Shown here: piece after piece, positions 38,340-46,764 of the stretch
How the letters are laid out: each line of letters opens with the position of its first letter
How positions within the stretch are numbered: position 1 is the stretch's first letter
DNA from: Mesorhizobium sp.
Lineage (GTDB): Bacteria; Pseudomonadota; Alphaproteobacteria; Rhizobiales; Rhizobiaceae
Direction: 5' to 3'
Length of the DNA: 64,000 nucleotides
Assembly (NCBI RefSeq): GCF_004962245.1
Contig: NZ_SUHQ01000007.1
Span: 124,001 to 188,000 of the forward strand
The notes under the pieces: model-generated
Told to the model about the DNA's origin: nothing
The model's input: the letters and a program-made list of their open reading frames with translations, nothing else
The model's database searches: none
Made by a program: the position numbers and the translations under genes

Positions 38340-38537
38340 TCAAGCATGCCCGCGTTTCATCCGCGCCTGCTTCAGGATGGCGCGCCAGCGAATCATGGCG
38401 AAAGGGATCGGCTCGTTGTTGTTGGCGATGTGAAAAATCTCGTTGTTGAGGTTCTTCAGCGAGCGCCAGAAATCATAGTCGGTGATGCGTGGGTCGGCCG
38501 CCAGCCTGTCCGCCTCGACTTTGATGTCGGTTTTCAT
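38340..38537 (-). CDS. Small hypothetical protein
   Basis: A 65-residue protein beginning MKTDIKVEADRLAADPRITD, with a helical, charged middle (FWRSLKNLNNEIFHIANNNE) and a basic end. ATG 38537 has GGGGAAGGTGC directly upstream, a convincing ribosome-binding site. No family recognised with certainty. It is between a repeat element and the thioesterase gene, which points the same way 136 bases upstream. Confidence 0.65.
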   Translation of the reverse strand: MKTDIKVEADRLAADPRITDYDFWRSLKNLNNEIFHIANNNEPIPFAMIRWRAILKQARMKRGHA

Positions 38538-38672
38538 GCACCTTCCCCGAACCGCTTCAGCTCTGCCCCCCGTATCAATCCGATGCGGAGGGTTTTCCAA
38601 CGCCGCGCTGAGTCGTTCAACGCCTCAATTCGGCTTGTTCACGTTAAAACCTTGGTAAGGTTAACGGCGGTC

Positions 38673-39167
38673 CTACTGCGGTTCAAGCGTCTTGCGGCGA
38701 ATACCGATGGAACGGCCGGCGCGCTCGGGCATCGGCAGCGCCGCGTGGGCGGCGCGCATCGCCTCGACCTTGGCCAGAACATCGGCGGGGAAGGGCGCTA
38801 CCTTCGGTCCGGACATGTCGACATGCAGCGACAGTGATTCGGACGTGGCGGCGAGCCAGCCGTCGATGTGGCGGATTTCCTGGTAGGCCCTGAGCCGCTT
38901 GTCGTCATGGTCGAGAAGCTGGAAGGAGACGTTGACCTTATGGTCGAGATGCAGTTCCTGGACGTAGCACACATGGACTTCCGCCGTGTAGATGGTCAGC
39001 CGCCGCTGCTTCACATAATCCAGCCCCATTCCCATCATCTCGAACGCTTCGTCGGAACAGCGATCGAACAGCACGTTGTAATAGGCCATGTTGAGATGGC
39101 CGTTGTAGTCGATCCAGTCTTTCTCGATGCCCATGGCACGAGAGACGAAGGGGGCGGGGATGGACAT
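38673..39167 (-). CDS. Hotdog-fold thioesterase
   Basis: A 164-residue hotdog-fold protein of the 4-hydroxybenzoyl-CoA thioesterase-like group. The conserved block is WIDYNGHLNMAYYNVLFDRCSDEAFEMMG (Asp/Asn and His of the active helix), with the second half ...YTAEVHVCYVQELHLDHKVNVSFQLL. It likely hydrolyses a short acyl-CoA; in rhizobia similar proteins accompany carnitine metabolism, but no carnitine genes are here. ATG 39167 follows AAGGAAGTTTCTTG. A palindromic repeat pair lies upstream. Confidence 0.85.
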   Translation of the reverse strand: MSIPAPFVSRAMGIEKDWIDYNGHLNMAYYNVLFDRCSDEAFEMMGMGLDYVKQRRLTIYTAEVHVCYVQELHLDHKVNVSFQLLDHDDKRLRAYQEIRHIDGWLAATSESLSLHVDMSGPKVAPFPADVLAKVEAMRAAHAALPMPERAGRSIGIRRKTLEPQ

Positions 39168-39210
39168 CAAGAAACTTCCTTCCGGCTGGACAGAGCGTGG
39201 TTGGTGAGAC

Positions 39211-39254
39211 CTAGAGCGACGTGCGTCCAATTGGACGCACAAAGTACGCTCTAG
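39211..39254. repeat. Palindromic element, CTAGAGCG family
   Basis: CTAGAGCG (39211-39218) and CGCTCTAG (39247-39254) enclose GTGCGTCCAATTGGACGCAC (39221-39240), a perfect 20-base palindrome, so the whole 44 bases can fold into a cruciform or hairpin. It lies upstream of the thioesterase gene, 43 bases before its start codon. Confidence 0.8.
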
Positions 39255-39269
39255 GACTTTTGAATCTTC

Positions 39270-39313
39270 GCATCGTGCTTTCTGAAAATCGATTCCGATT
39301 TTCAGGCCGATGC
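39270..39313. repeat. Palindromic element, GCATCG family
   Basis: Outer arms GCATCG (39270-39275) and CGATGC (39308-39313), inner arms TGAAAATCG (39283-39291) and CGATTTTCA (39296-39304). It starts 16 bases after the CTAGAGCG element, and the pair occupies the space between the divergent thioesterase and FAD-dehydrogenase genes. Confidence 0.8.
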
Positions 39314-39371
39314 GATAAGCATCCATAAATCCATAACAAGGGTGGGCGCTGGTCCATTCGCGGAGGAATCG

Positions 39372-40790
39372 ATGGCTCTGAGCGACCTCAATCCGGTCGA
39401 ACGCAACGAGGAAGGGATTGCCGCGGTGCTCGGCATCCTCAAGCAGCGGCTCGGCGAGCGGTTCCAGACCGGCGAGGCGATCCGTGCCCAGCACGCCCAT
39501 ACCACCACCTACATCCCGACCCAGGCGCCGGACGGCGTGGCGTTTCCGGAGACGACGGCGGAGGTGCAGGAGATCGTGTCGGCCTGCGCCGCGCACCGCG
39601 TGCCGGTGATCGCCTTCGGGGTTGGTTCCTCGCTGGAAGGCCATACCAACGCGCCGGGCGGTGGCATCTCCGTCGATACGTCGCGGATGAACCGCATCCT
39701 CGCGGTCAACCCACAGGATCTCGATTGCACCGTCGAGCCCGGCGTGACGCGCGAGGATCTCAACCGGCATTTGCGCGACACCGGCCTGTTCTTTCCGATC
39801 GATCCGGGCGCGAACGCGTCGCTCGGCGGCATGGCTGCGACGCGGGCGTCGGGCACCAATGCGGTGCGTTACGGCACGATGCGTGAGAATGTGCTGTCGC
39901 TGACGGCGGTGATGGCCGACGGCGAGACGGTGACGACCGGCAAGCGCGCAAAAAAGAGCTCGGCCGGCTACGATCTGACACGGCTGCTGATCGGCTCTGA
40001 AGGCACGCTCGGCATCATCACCCAGCTAACCCTGAAGCTGCAGGGCATTCCGCAAGCGATTTCCGGCGGCGTTTGCCCGTTTCCAAGCGTCGAGGCGGCG
40101 TGCAACGCGGTGATCGCGACGATCCAGATGGGCATTCCGGTGGCGCGCATCGAACTGGTCAATGCGCTGCAGATGCGGGCGATGAAGAGCTATTCGAAGC
40201 TCGACTATCCCGAAAGCCCGTGCCTGTTCGTCGAGTTCCATGGCAGCGACGCCGGCGTTGCCGAGCAGGCCGAGACCTTCGGCACGATCGCCGAGGACTA
40301 TGGCGGTGGACCGTTCCTGTGGACCAGCGTCGCCGAGGAGCGGACGAAACTGTGGAAGGCCAGGCACGACGCCTACTGGTCGTCGCTGACGCTGCGGCCG
40401 GGCGCCAAGGGGCTTTCGACCGACGTCTGCGTGCCGATCTCGCGCTTTGCCGAATGCGTCACGCAAACCGAGGCCGACATCGCCGAAATGGGGCTGATCG
40501 CGCCGATCGTCGGCCATGCCGGCGACGGCAATTTCCATGTGCTGGTGCTGATGGACGCGGACGATCCGAAGGAAATCGAGATGACGGAAGCGTTTGTCGC
40601 ACGGCTGAACATGCGGGCGATCGGCATGGATGGAACCTGCACCGGCGAGCACGGCATCGGGCAAGGCAAGGTCGGCTTCCTGCGTCATGAACTCGGCCAC
40701 GGCGTCGACATCATGCGCACGATCAAGCAGGCGCTCGATCCGCTCAACATCATGAACCCTGGGAAGATCTTGCCGGGGGCCGGCCACTAG
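39372..40790 (+). CDS. FAD-linked D-2-hydroxyacid dehydrogenase (D-lactate/glycolate type)
   Basis: Flavoenzyme of 472 residues of the VAO/PCMH-fold with a GlcD-like C-terminal domain. The FAD-binding region reads VPVIAFGVGSSLEGHTNAPG, then DPGANASLGGMAATRASGTNAVRYGTM, with SSAGYDLTRLLIGSEGTLGI; the substrate domain has the metal-type motif GHAGDGNFHV and TCTGEHGIGQGKV near the end. It oxidises D-lactate or another D-2-hydroxyacid, passing electrons to cytochrome c or quinone. No glcE/glcF partners follow, which favours a stand-alone LDHD-type enzyme over glycolate oxidase. ATG 39372 has GGAGGAATCG upstream. Confidence 0.92.
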   Translation: MALSDLNPVERNEEGIAAVLGILKQRLGERFQTGEAIRAQHAHTTTYIPTQAPDGVAFPETTAEVQEIVSACAAHRVPVIAFGVGSSLEGHTNAPGGGISVDTSRMNRILAVNPQDLDCTVEPGVTREDLNRHLRDTGLFFPIDPGANASLGGMAATRASGTNAVRYGTMRENVLSLTAVMADGETVTTGKRAKKSSAGYDLTRLLIGSEGTLGIITQLTLKLQGIPQAISGGVCPFPSVEAACNAVIATIQMGIPVARIELVNALQMRAMKSYSKLDYPESPCLFVEFHGSDAGVAEQAETFGTIAEDYGGGPFLWTSVAEERTKLWKARHDAYWSSLTLRPGAKGLSTDVCVPISRFAECVTQTEADIAEMGLIAPIVGHAGDGNFHVLVLMDADDPKEIEMTEAFVARLNMRAIGMDGTCTGEHGIGQGKVGFLRHELGHGVDIMRTIKQALDPLNIMNPGKILPGAGH

Positions 40791-41348
40791 ATGCCGACGG
40801 CCGAGACGCTGCTGGCGATAGACTTACCGCTGTCATCCGCCGGCGCCCCTCTGCCTCACGTCTTCGCAGATGAAGGCAAGTTGCTCGTTGCCTATCTCAT
40901 CGACAGACCGAATCCATCGTTCGATGGCACGAATCCGCGTTCGGTTTCAGCTGTGACAACCAACCAGTCCGTCGCGATACTGACGGCAGACCCCTACCTG
41001 GCCTTTCAGTTCGGCCCGCCGAATGACGAAGCCATCAGCGGGCACCGTCTGTATGGGCAAGGCTTGCGGCCAAATGGGGCATTCGAAGTTCTCAACTCAT
41101 CGTGGATCGCTTCCCTGGAAGATGCAAATCGGGTTCACTCGTCCCACAGGCCAGAACTGTTTTCAGACTACCGGCATCTCATCCTGACGTTCCACGACTC
41201 GACGCTTGAGTTCATCGCTGAGAGTTTTTCGAGCAGCCTTCACGAAGGGGCGGTCTTGCCTACGTTGATGGAGGCTGTCGGACACCGTGCTCCGGTGCAC
41301 CACATCAACCCGGTTCGCTTTCTTGACCGACTTTGGCGACGCAGTTGA
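40791..41348 (+). CDS. Hypothetical protein directly after the D-lactate dehydrogenase-like gene
   Basis: A 185-residue soluble protein whose ATG follows the preceding stop with no gap. There is no clear ribosome-binding site, but such gapless arrangement is typical of coupled genes. Visible features are LLVAYLIDRPNPSFDGTNPR, AILTADPYLAFQFGPPNDEA, FSDYRHLILTFHDSTLEFIA and a final PVRFLDRLWRRS. Its base composition looks less GC-rich than its neighbours, which may mean recent acquisition. I do not recognise the family, and no catalytic motif is evident. Confidence 0.7.
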   Translation: MPTAETLLAIDLPLSSAGAPLPHVFADEGKLLVAYLIDRPNPSFDGTNPRSVSAVTTNQSVAILTADPYLAFQFGPPNDEAISGHRLYGQGLRPNGAFEVLNSSWIASLEDANRVHSSHRPELFSDYRHLILTFHDSTLEFIAESFSSSLHEGAVLPTLMEAVGHRAPVHHINPVRFLDRLWRRS

Positions 41349-41470
41349 TCCTTCAAGGATTTTCCCTGCTTCGATCGCGCCCGCAAGCGCGTCCAAAGGG
41401 AAATTGCCACTTTATCGACACGCGGATGCAGGTAGAGTGCGGCTGATTTCAATCAACTGTTCCGGAGCTG

Positions 41471-44400
41471 ATGCTCGCACGCCTGTTCGTGATCTTTGGT
41501 GGCCTTTTCGTGCTGGTGCTGTGTGCGGCGCTGGTGGTGCCGTATTTTATCGACTGGACGGGCTACCGTGCCGATTTCGAGCGTGAGGCGAGCGCCATTC
41601 TGGGCCGCAAGGTCACCGTTCAGGGCGACGCGACGGCGAAACTGCTGCCGTTTCCCTCGGTGACCTTCTCGAACGTCACTGTCGCCGGCGGCCCCGGTGG
41701 CCAGCCGGCAATGACCGTCGAGACCTTTTCGATGGATGCCGAACTGGCGCCCTTCCTGAGCGGCGAGGTGTTGATCTTCGACATGCGGCTGGTGCGGCCG
41801 AAGGCGACGATCGACATCGCCGCCGACGGCACGGTCGACTGGGCGATACGCCCGTCCTCGCCCTTCGATCCCAGCCAGATCTCGATCGAGAAGCTGACGG
41901 TGACGGACGGACAGATTGCGTTGCGCCATGCCGCCGGCGGGCGCAGCCATCTCCTTTCCGAGATCAATTCGACGATCTCCGCCAAATCGCTGGCTGGACC
42001 TTGGCGGATGGATGGTTCGCTCCGGCTCGACGGCCTGCGCAGCACGGTTATCGCTTCCACCGGCAAGGCCGGTGGCGACGGGCAGATGCGGGTTCGGCTC
42101 AAGGCCGATCCGGACGCCTTTCCGCTGGTCATCGAGGCCGACGGCAATGCCGGTATCGTCAACGGTGCCGCGACCTATTCGGGCCAGTTCAAGGTCGCAG
42201 GTCCCGACAAGGATGGCGCCGACAGGGGCTCGGCGCAGCCTAACGGCATCGACGGTAAGGCGATGAAGGCCAGCGCCAGCAAGCCGGAGCCGGGATTCAG
42301 GCTGAACGGCAAGTTCTCGCTCGACCACCAGAAGCTTGGCGTCGACGAATTCCGCTTCGAGACCGGGCCGCTCGACAATCCCTACACCGCCGACGGCAAG
42401 GCTGCTGTCGACCTTGGGCCGAACCCCCACTTTTCGATCGAGGCCGATGGCGCGCAGGTGCAGTTCGATGAAGCTGTCGGCGCCGCAACCGGATTGACTC
42501 TGTCCGAGCGTGTCGCGGCGCTGGAGCAGGCACTGCACGATCTGCCCAAGCCGACCATGCCAGGTACCGTCGAGGTGAAGCTGCCGGCGGTGTTGGCCGG
42601 CGATACAACGGTTCGCGATGTGCGCCTTTCCGCCGAACCGGCCGACGGCGGCTGGTCGGTGAAGTCGCTGGCCGCGACGCTCCCCGGCCGCACCAAGCTG
42701 GAAGCAAACGGCATGCTCAGCGTCGAGGATCATTTCGGCTTCACTGGTTCGCTGCTTCTGGCCGTGGGGCAGCCTTCCGGCTTTGCCGCCTGGTTGTCGA
42801 AGGATGTCGACGAGGCGATCCGCCGGTTGCCGGCCGCCGGCTTCAAGGCCGAGGTCGAGCTGAGCGAAAAGCGCCAGGCCTTCAGCGACCTCGAGCTCGT
42901 TCTCGGCAAGGCGAGATTTTCCGGCCGCATCGATTCCAGCCAGCCCGACGACGCCAGACCGTCGGTGCTGATGCGGCTCGAAGGGGGCGAGCTCGATGTC
43001 GACGGCCTCGCCGCCTTCGCCTCGATCTTCATCAGCGACAAGGGCGCCAACCGTTTTTCCGACCGCGATCTCGATTTCCAGATCAAGGCCGGGCCGGTCA
43101 GTGCCGGCGGGCTGACCGCCGATACGGTCGACACGGCGCTGAGATTGCGCGACGGGCTGCTCGAAATCGACCGGCTTTCGCTCAGTGGGCTTGCCGGCGC
43201 CTCGATCAGCGCCACCGGCCGGATCAAGGATTTCCCGGCGAGCCCGACCGGTAAGCTCGATGCCTCCGTGGTTGCCGTCGACCTCAAGCCATTGGTGGAC
43301 GTGGCGGCGCAGCACTATCCCGACAATGCCGTGCTGAAGGGACTGGCGGCACGCGTGGCGGCCTATCCCGAGCTGTTCCAGGATGCGCGCATCGATCTGG
43401 TGACGAGTGCCGCTGCCAATGGCGATGGCACGACAGGGCTCGCGGTCAGCGCGCAAGGCAAGGCCGGCGGCTCGGCGTTTTCGGCGTCGCTGTCCGGCAA
43501 AGGGGTGGCCGATCGGCTTCTCGAGGCGCCGGTAGCGCTGACCTTCAACGCCAGGAATGCCGACGCCACAGCACTTCTGGCGCTTTACGGTCTGCCGGCG
43601 CTGCCGCTCGGCATGCTTGGCGAGGCGACCACCGATGTCTCGGCCAAAGGCACGCTTGGCGGCGGCATGGCGACGAGCTTCGACCTCGCCGGCGACGACT
43701 TCAAAGCCAGCTTTGACGGGACGGTCGCCGGCACGCCACAGGGCCCCACCGCCAAAGGCAAGGTTAGCCTGGAAGCCGCCGACATCGAACCGTGGCTGAT
43801 GACGACAGGCGTCGGCCTGCCGAGCATGGGGACAGGCATGTCGACGTGGCTTGCGGCCGACGCCGACTTCGGCAGCGGCCTTCTGGTGCTGTCCGGTCTC
43901 AGCGGCGCCATCAACGAGGCGGCGGTTTCCGGTGACGTCAATGTCGACATCAAGGACGGGCTGCCGCACCTTGCCGGCGCGCTGGCGCTCGATGAACTGG
44001 ATCTTGACCCGATGGCGGTGACGCTGTTCGGCGACCAGGCCTTCCTGGGCGCCGGCCGAGCCTGGCCGACTGCCCCATTCAGCCAGAAGTCCAGCCTGCC
44101 GTTCACCGCCGACCTCGACCTGACCGCGGCATCGCTGGCCGTCGGCCCGCTTGCCACGGTCTATGACGCGGCGCTGGCGCTGAAGCTCGACCTGGAAGGC
44201 ATCCGGGTTTCGGACCTCAAGGCAAAGTTCTCCGGGGGCTCGCTTTCCGGGTTGTTCGAGCTGAAGAACAATGACGGCACCGGGCTTTTCTCCGGCCAGA
44301 TGAAACTTGCCGGCGCCGATCTGGCGACCGTGCTGCCGCAGGCCGGCATCAGCGGCAGCGGCGATTTCTCGGCGGCGCTTTCGACCAGCGGCAAATCGGT

Positions 44401-45469
44401 GGATGCGATGGTTGCGGCGCTGTCCGGTTCCGGCACGGCAGCGCTGAATGGCCTGACCATTGCAGGCGTCAATCCCGACGCCTTTGGTGCCTTCATCGCC
44501 AAGGCCGATGCGATCGGGCGCGATATCGATGCGGCCAAGACCGCCGGTTTCGCGCCGCAGATCGCCGCGGACGGCAGTTTTCCGGCCGGGGATACCGACG
44601 TCGCCTTCACAATTGCCGGCGGCACGCTGAGGGCGCCGCCGGTCAAGCTCGAAAATCCGGCGGCGGCGCTGTCCGCCGACATCACGGCGGACCTGAACGC
44701 CAGCACGGTCGCCGCCAGTGGTTCGATCACGTATCGGCCCGGCGACGAAGCGCTGGTCGGCTCCGATCCGACTGTGAATTTCAGCGTCGGCGGGCCATTC
44801 GGCGCCGCGAGACGGAAATTCGACAGCGAACCGCTGGCCCAGTTCCTGACCCAGCGCGCGCTGGAAAAGGAGCAGCTGCGGGTCGAGGCCATGCAAGCGG
44901 CGCTGCTTGAAAAACAGCGACTGCGGCGCGAGGTGCGTTACTACGCGGCCCTGCAAGCCGAGCGTGACAGGGCAGCCGAGGAATTGCGCAAGCAGCAGGA
45001 AGCGGCGCGGCTGCAAGCCGAGGCCGATGCCAGGGCGAAGGCAGAAGCCGAGGCAAGGGCTCAAGCCGAGGCAAAGGCTCGGGCCGAAGCAGAGGCAAAG
45101 GCTCGGGCCGAAGCCGAGGCGAAGGCCAGGGCGGATGCGCAGGAGAGGGCTGAAGCCGAGGCCAAAGCCAAGGCCGAGGCGGACGCAAAGGCCAAGGCGG
45201 ATGCCGAAGCGAAGGCCGAGGCGGCGCGAAAGGCGGCCGACGAGGCGGCGAAGGCCGAAGAACAGCAACGCCAGAGGGCGGAAGAGGCGATGCGGATCGC
45301 TTCGGAAGAAAAGGCAAAGCTCGACGCCGAGCGCAGGGCTGCCGCGGCGCGAGCGCAGGAGCGCGCGCCTCAGCCGCCGGCCAATGACAGCCCGCCGCCA
45401 GCAGAATCCGCGCCAAAGCTTGAACCTTCGGCGATCGACAATCTGCTGAAGTCGCTGGGCGGCGGATAG
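41471..45469 (+). CDS. Large AsmA-family envelope protein with TolA-like tail
   Basis: A 1332-residue protein anchored by one N-terminal membrane helix (residues 5-25) followed by an AsmA-N region (YFIDWTGYRADFEREASAIL, GRKVTVQGDA, FPSVTFSNVTVAGG). The middle repeats AsmA/DUF3971-like beta-rich units up to about residue 1120, ending in GSITYRPGDEALVG. From about residue 1145 the sequence becomes helical and extremely rich in A, E, K and R, like the TolA middle domain, then a short Pro-rich link and EPSAIDNLLKSLGG. AsmA proteins resemble lipid-transfer bridges between inner and outer membranes; the tail could be a periplasmic stalk. GGAGCTG precedes ATG 41471. Confidence 0.9.
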   Translation: MLARLFVIFGGLFVLVLCAALVVPYFIDWTGYRADFEREASAILGRKVTVQGDATAKLLPFPSVTFSNVTVAGGPGGQPAMTVETFSMDAELAPFLSGEVLIFDMRLVRPKATIDIAADGTVDWAIRPSSPFDPSQISIEKLTVTDGQIALRHAAGGRSHLLSEINSTISAKSLAGPWRMDGSLRLDGLRSTVIASTGKAGGDGQMRVRLKADPDAFPLVIEADGNAGIVNGAATYSGQFKVAGPDKDGADRGSAQPNGIDGKAMKASASKPEPGFRLNGKFSLDHQKLGVDEFRFETGPLDNPYTADGKAAVDLGPNPHFSIEADGAQVQFDEAVGAATGLTLSERVAALEQALHDLPKPTMPGTVEVKLPAVLAGDTTVRDVRLSAEPADGGWSVKSLAATLPGRTKLEANGMLSVEDHFGFTGSLLLAVGQPSGFAAWLSKDVDEAIRRLPAAGFKAEVELSEKRQAFSDLELVLGKARFSGRIDSSQPDDARPSVLMRLEGGELDVDGLAAFASIFISDKGANRFSDRDLDFQIKAGPVSAGGLTADTVDTALRLRDGLLEIDRLSLSGLAGASISATGRIKDFPASPTGKLDASVVAVDLKPLVDVAAQHYPDNAVLKGLAARVAAYPELFQDARIDLVTSAAANGDGTTGLAVSAQGKAGGSAFSASLSGKGVADRLLEAPVALTFNARNADATALLALYGLPALPLGMLGEATTDVSAKGTLGGGMATSFDLAGDDFKASFDGTVAGTPQGPTAKGKVSLEAADIEPWLMTTGVGLPSMGTGMSTWLAADADFGSGLLVLSGLSGAINEAAVSGDVNVDIKDGLPHLAGALALDELDLDPMAVTLFGDQAFLGAGRAWPTAPFSQKSSLPFTADLDLTAASLAVGPLATVYDAALALKLDLEGIRVSDLKAKFSGGSLSGLFELKNNDGTGLFSGQMKLAGADLATVLPQAGISGSGDFSAALSTSGKSVDAMVAALSGSGTAALNGLTIAGVNPDAFGAFIAKADAIGRDIDAAKTAGFAPQIAADGSFPAGDTDVAFTIAGGTLRAPPVKLENPAAALSADITADLNASTVAASGSITYRPGDEALVGSDPTVNFSVGGPFGAARRKFDSEPLAQFLTQRALEKEQLRVEAMQAALLEKQRLRREVRYYAALQAERDRAAEELRKQQEAARLQAEADARAKAEAEARAQAEAKARAEAEAKARAEAEAKARADAQERAEAEAKAKAEADAKAKADAEAKAEAARKAADEAAKAEEQQRQRAEEAMRIASEEKAKLDAERRAAAARAQERAPQPPANDSPPPAESAPKLEPSAIDNLLKSLGGG

Positions 45470-45475
45470 CTCGGT

Positions 45476-45598
45476 CTAGAGCATGCGCCGTTCCATCCCG
45501 ACAGAAACGGATGGGCTCTATCTGCTTGTTTGACCATGATCTTATCCGAGGCTCCCACTCTTCGCTGACGCGGGGCCTTCGGTTCGGGATCGTGATCT
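45476..45598. repeat. Composite of two palindromic elements
   Basis: First, TAGAGC...GGATGGGCTCTA (45476-45520) has outer arms TAGAGC/GCTCTA and inner GTTCCATC with GATGG. Second, from CATGATCTTATCCGA to GGTTCGGGATCGTGATC (45534-45598) is a decayed copy of the element at 18699-18743, with extra bases in the centre. Together they fill the space between the AsmA-like gene and the RHH-protein gene. Confidence 0.7.
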
Positions 45599-45851
45599 AG
45601 AAAGAACTTTTCGTCCCTCGCTTCGCCCAATCCAAGACGTAGAGCCGGAGCGCCGAGGACAGGTTGGCATCGCGCGGCCGGGCCTCGTCGATTTCGGCGA
45701 CGAGGCCGGCGAGCGTCAGTTTTCGCGCAGCCGCAATGGCGACGAGATCGTCGAAAAAGGGCTTTTCGAGCGAATAGCTGGTGCGATGGCCGCGAATGGT
45801 CACCGAGCGCTTCTCGACCGGGCTCACCGGACGCTGCTCATTCCATTTCAA
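45597..45851 (-). CDS. Ribbon-helix-helix domain protein (RHH_4)
   Basis: An 84-residue protein with the pattern of the RHH_4 family: a strand RSVTIRGHRTSYSLE then helices FFDDLVAIAAARKLTLAGLV and the ending DANLSSALRLYVLDWAKRG. Likely a dimeric DNA-binding protein. The ATG at 45851 overlaps the DUF4169 gene by four bases (ATGA), so the two are co-translated in the order DUF4169 then RHH. This two-gene pairing is common in rhizobia. Confidence 0.88.
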   Translation of the reverse strand: MKWNEQRPVSPVEKRSVTIRGHRTSYSLEKPFFDDLVAIAAARKLTLAGLVAEIDEARPRDANLSSALRLYVLDWAKRGTKSSF

Positions 45852-46093
45852 GCATCGGATTTATCCGAAAACCGCAATGCACTTTTCGGTCCGATGCTCG
45901 GGGGATCCGGATCGCTCGAGGGTTCGCGGCGATGGCCGGCGACGAATTTTTCTGCCTTGTCGGCGATCAGACGGTCACGCTCCCGATCAGCCCTGGAACG
46001 GCCGTGCGACGCCCGGTTCTGTTCGGCCAGGCGCTCCCTCTCCGCTCGTGCCTTCTGCTTGCGGGCCTGGCGGAGATTGACGATATCGGCCAT
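45848..46093 (-). CDS. DUF4169 family small protein
   Basis: An 81-residue basic protein; MADIVNLRQARKQKARAERE followed by ADRERDRLIADKAEKFVAGH is the DUF4169 pattern. Function unknown. The last 17 or so residues (PSIGPKSALRFSDKSDA) are encoded by a palindromic repeat (45851-45898), suggesting that the repeat inserted at or near the original stop and extended the protein while creating the overlap with the RHH gene. Confidence 0.85.
   Translation of the reverse strand: MADIVNLRQARKQKARAERERLAEQNRASHGRSRADRERDRLIADKAEKFVAGHRREPSSDPDPPSIGPKSALRFSDKSDA
45851..45898. repeat. Palindromic element inside the DUF4169 coding end
   Basis: AGCATCGGA (45851-45859) pairs with TCCGATGCT (45890-45898) and the inner CCGAAAA (45865-45871) with TTTTCGG (45883-45889). 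The inner stem is the same as in the element at 18699-18743. It overlaps the 3' coding end of the DUF4169 gene and touches the start codon of the RHH gene. Confidence 0.75.
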
Positions 46094-46111
46094 GTCGCGC
46101 GGCTCGTCGGA

Positions 46112-46645
46112 TCACTTCTTGCGGAAGGCGTCGAGCGACACCACTTCGGCGCCCTTGGCGGCGGCGTCGGTCACGGCAGGCTTCTTTTCGGCCTCAGCGG
46201 TCTTCTTTTTCTCAGGCTTTTTCTCGGCGACGACGGCCAGCGGTTCGGAAGCGGGCTGGCCGGCCGGTTCCTCGTCTGCCGAGGTCTCCGTCTTCACGTC
46301 GAATTCAAGCTCGAAATTGACGGACGGATCGTAAAAGCCGCGGACGGCCGAGAACGGGATTTCCAGCTTTTCCGGTACGTCGGAGAAGGATAGCCCGACC
46401 TCGAAGCCGGTGTCGCTCACCTTCAGGTCCCAATACTGGAACTGGATGACGATGGTCATCTGTTCGGGATAGCGCTCGCGCAAGCGGGAAGACACGCGCA
46501 CGCCCGGGGCGCCGGTCAGGAACGTGATGAAGAAATGATGGTTGCCGGGGAGGCCGGTGCGCGCGACCTCGGCCAGGACCTTGCGCATGACGCCGCGCAA
46601 CGCCTCCTGGGCCAGAATGTCGTAGCGGATGTGGTCGTCGGCCAT
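46112..46645 (-). CDS. sspB: SspB-like ClpXP adaptor
   Basis: A 177-residue adaptor of the alphaproteobacterial SspB group (DUF1321/SspB). The folded core DHIRYDILAQEALRGVMRKV, HHFFITFLTGAPGVRVSSRL, IVIQFQYWDLKVSDTGFEV is recognisable and is followed by a flexible acidic/lysine-rich tail and a ClpX-docking C-terminus (EVVSLDAFRKK). SspB delivers ssrA-tagged proteins to the ClpXP protease; the ssrA gene itself is only 3 kb away at 49.6-49.9 kb. ATG 46645 is the first start compatible with the family. Confidence 0.9.
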   Translation of the reverse strand: MADDHIRYDILAQEALRGVMRKVLAEVARTGLPGNHHFFITFLTGAPGVRVSSRLRERYPEQMTIVIQFQYWDLKVSDTGFEVGLSFSDVPEKLEIPFSAVRGFYDPSVNFELEFDVKTETSADEEPAGQPASEPLAVVAEKKPEKKKTAEAEKKPAVTDAAAKGAEVVSLDAFRKK

Positions 46646-46764
46646 GTGGCTGTCGGGTTCCGTTGAATCGTCCGCATAGCTGTAATCAAGCTTGAGGGCG
46701 GCGTAAACCGGATATAGAAGCCGATCGCGCAGATGCGAGGGGGCAATGTCCGAGATTTGATCGC

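Noticed and set aside
39372..40790. Glycolate oxidase subunit GlcD
   Set aside because: The glcE and glcF partners are missing, and an unrelated hypothetical gene follows; a stand-alone D-2-hydroxyacid dehydrogenase is more likely.
45030..45230. CRISPR-like regularly repeated DNA
   Set aside because: The repeats are codons for the Ala/Glu/Lys/Arg-rich tail of the AsmA-like protein, without spacers.
41453..45268. Minus-strand reading frame of 1271 codons antisense to the AsmA-like gene
   Set aside because: Low-complexity G, L, R-rich translation, no ribosome-binding site or domain; codon pattern of the plus strand explains it.
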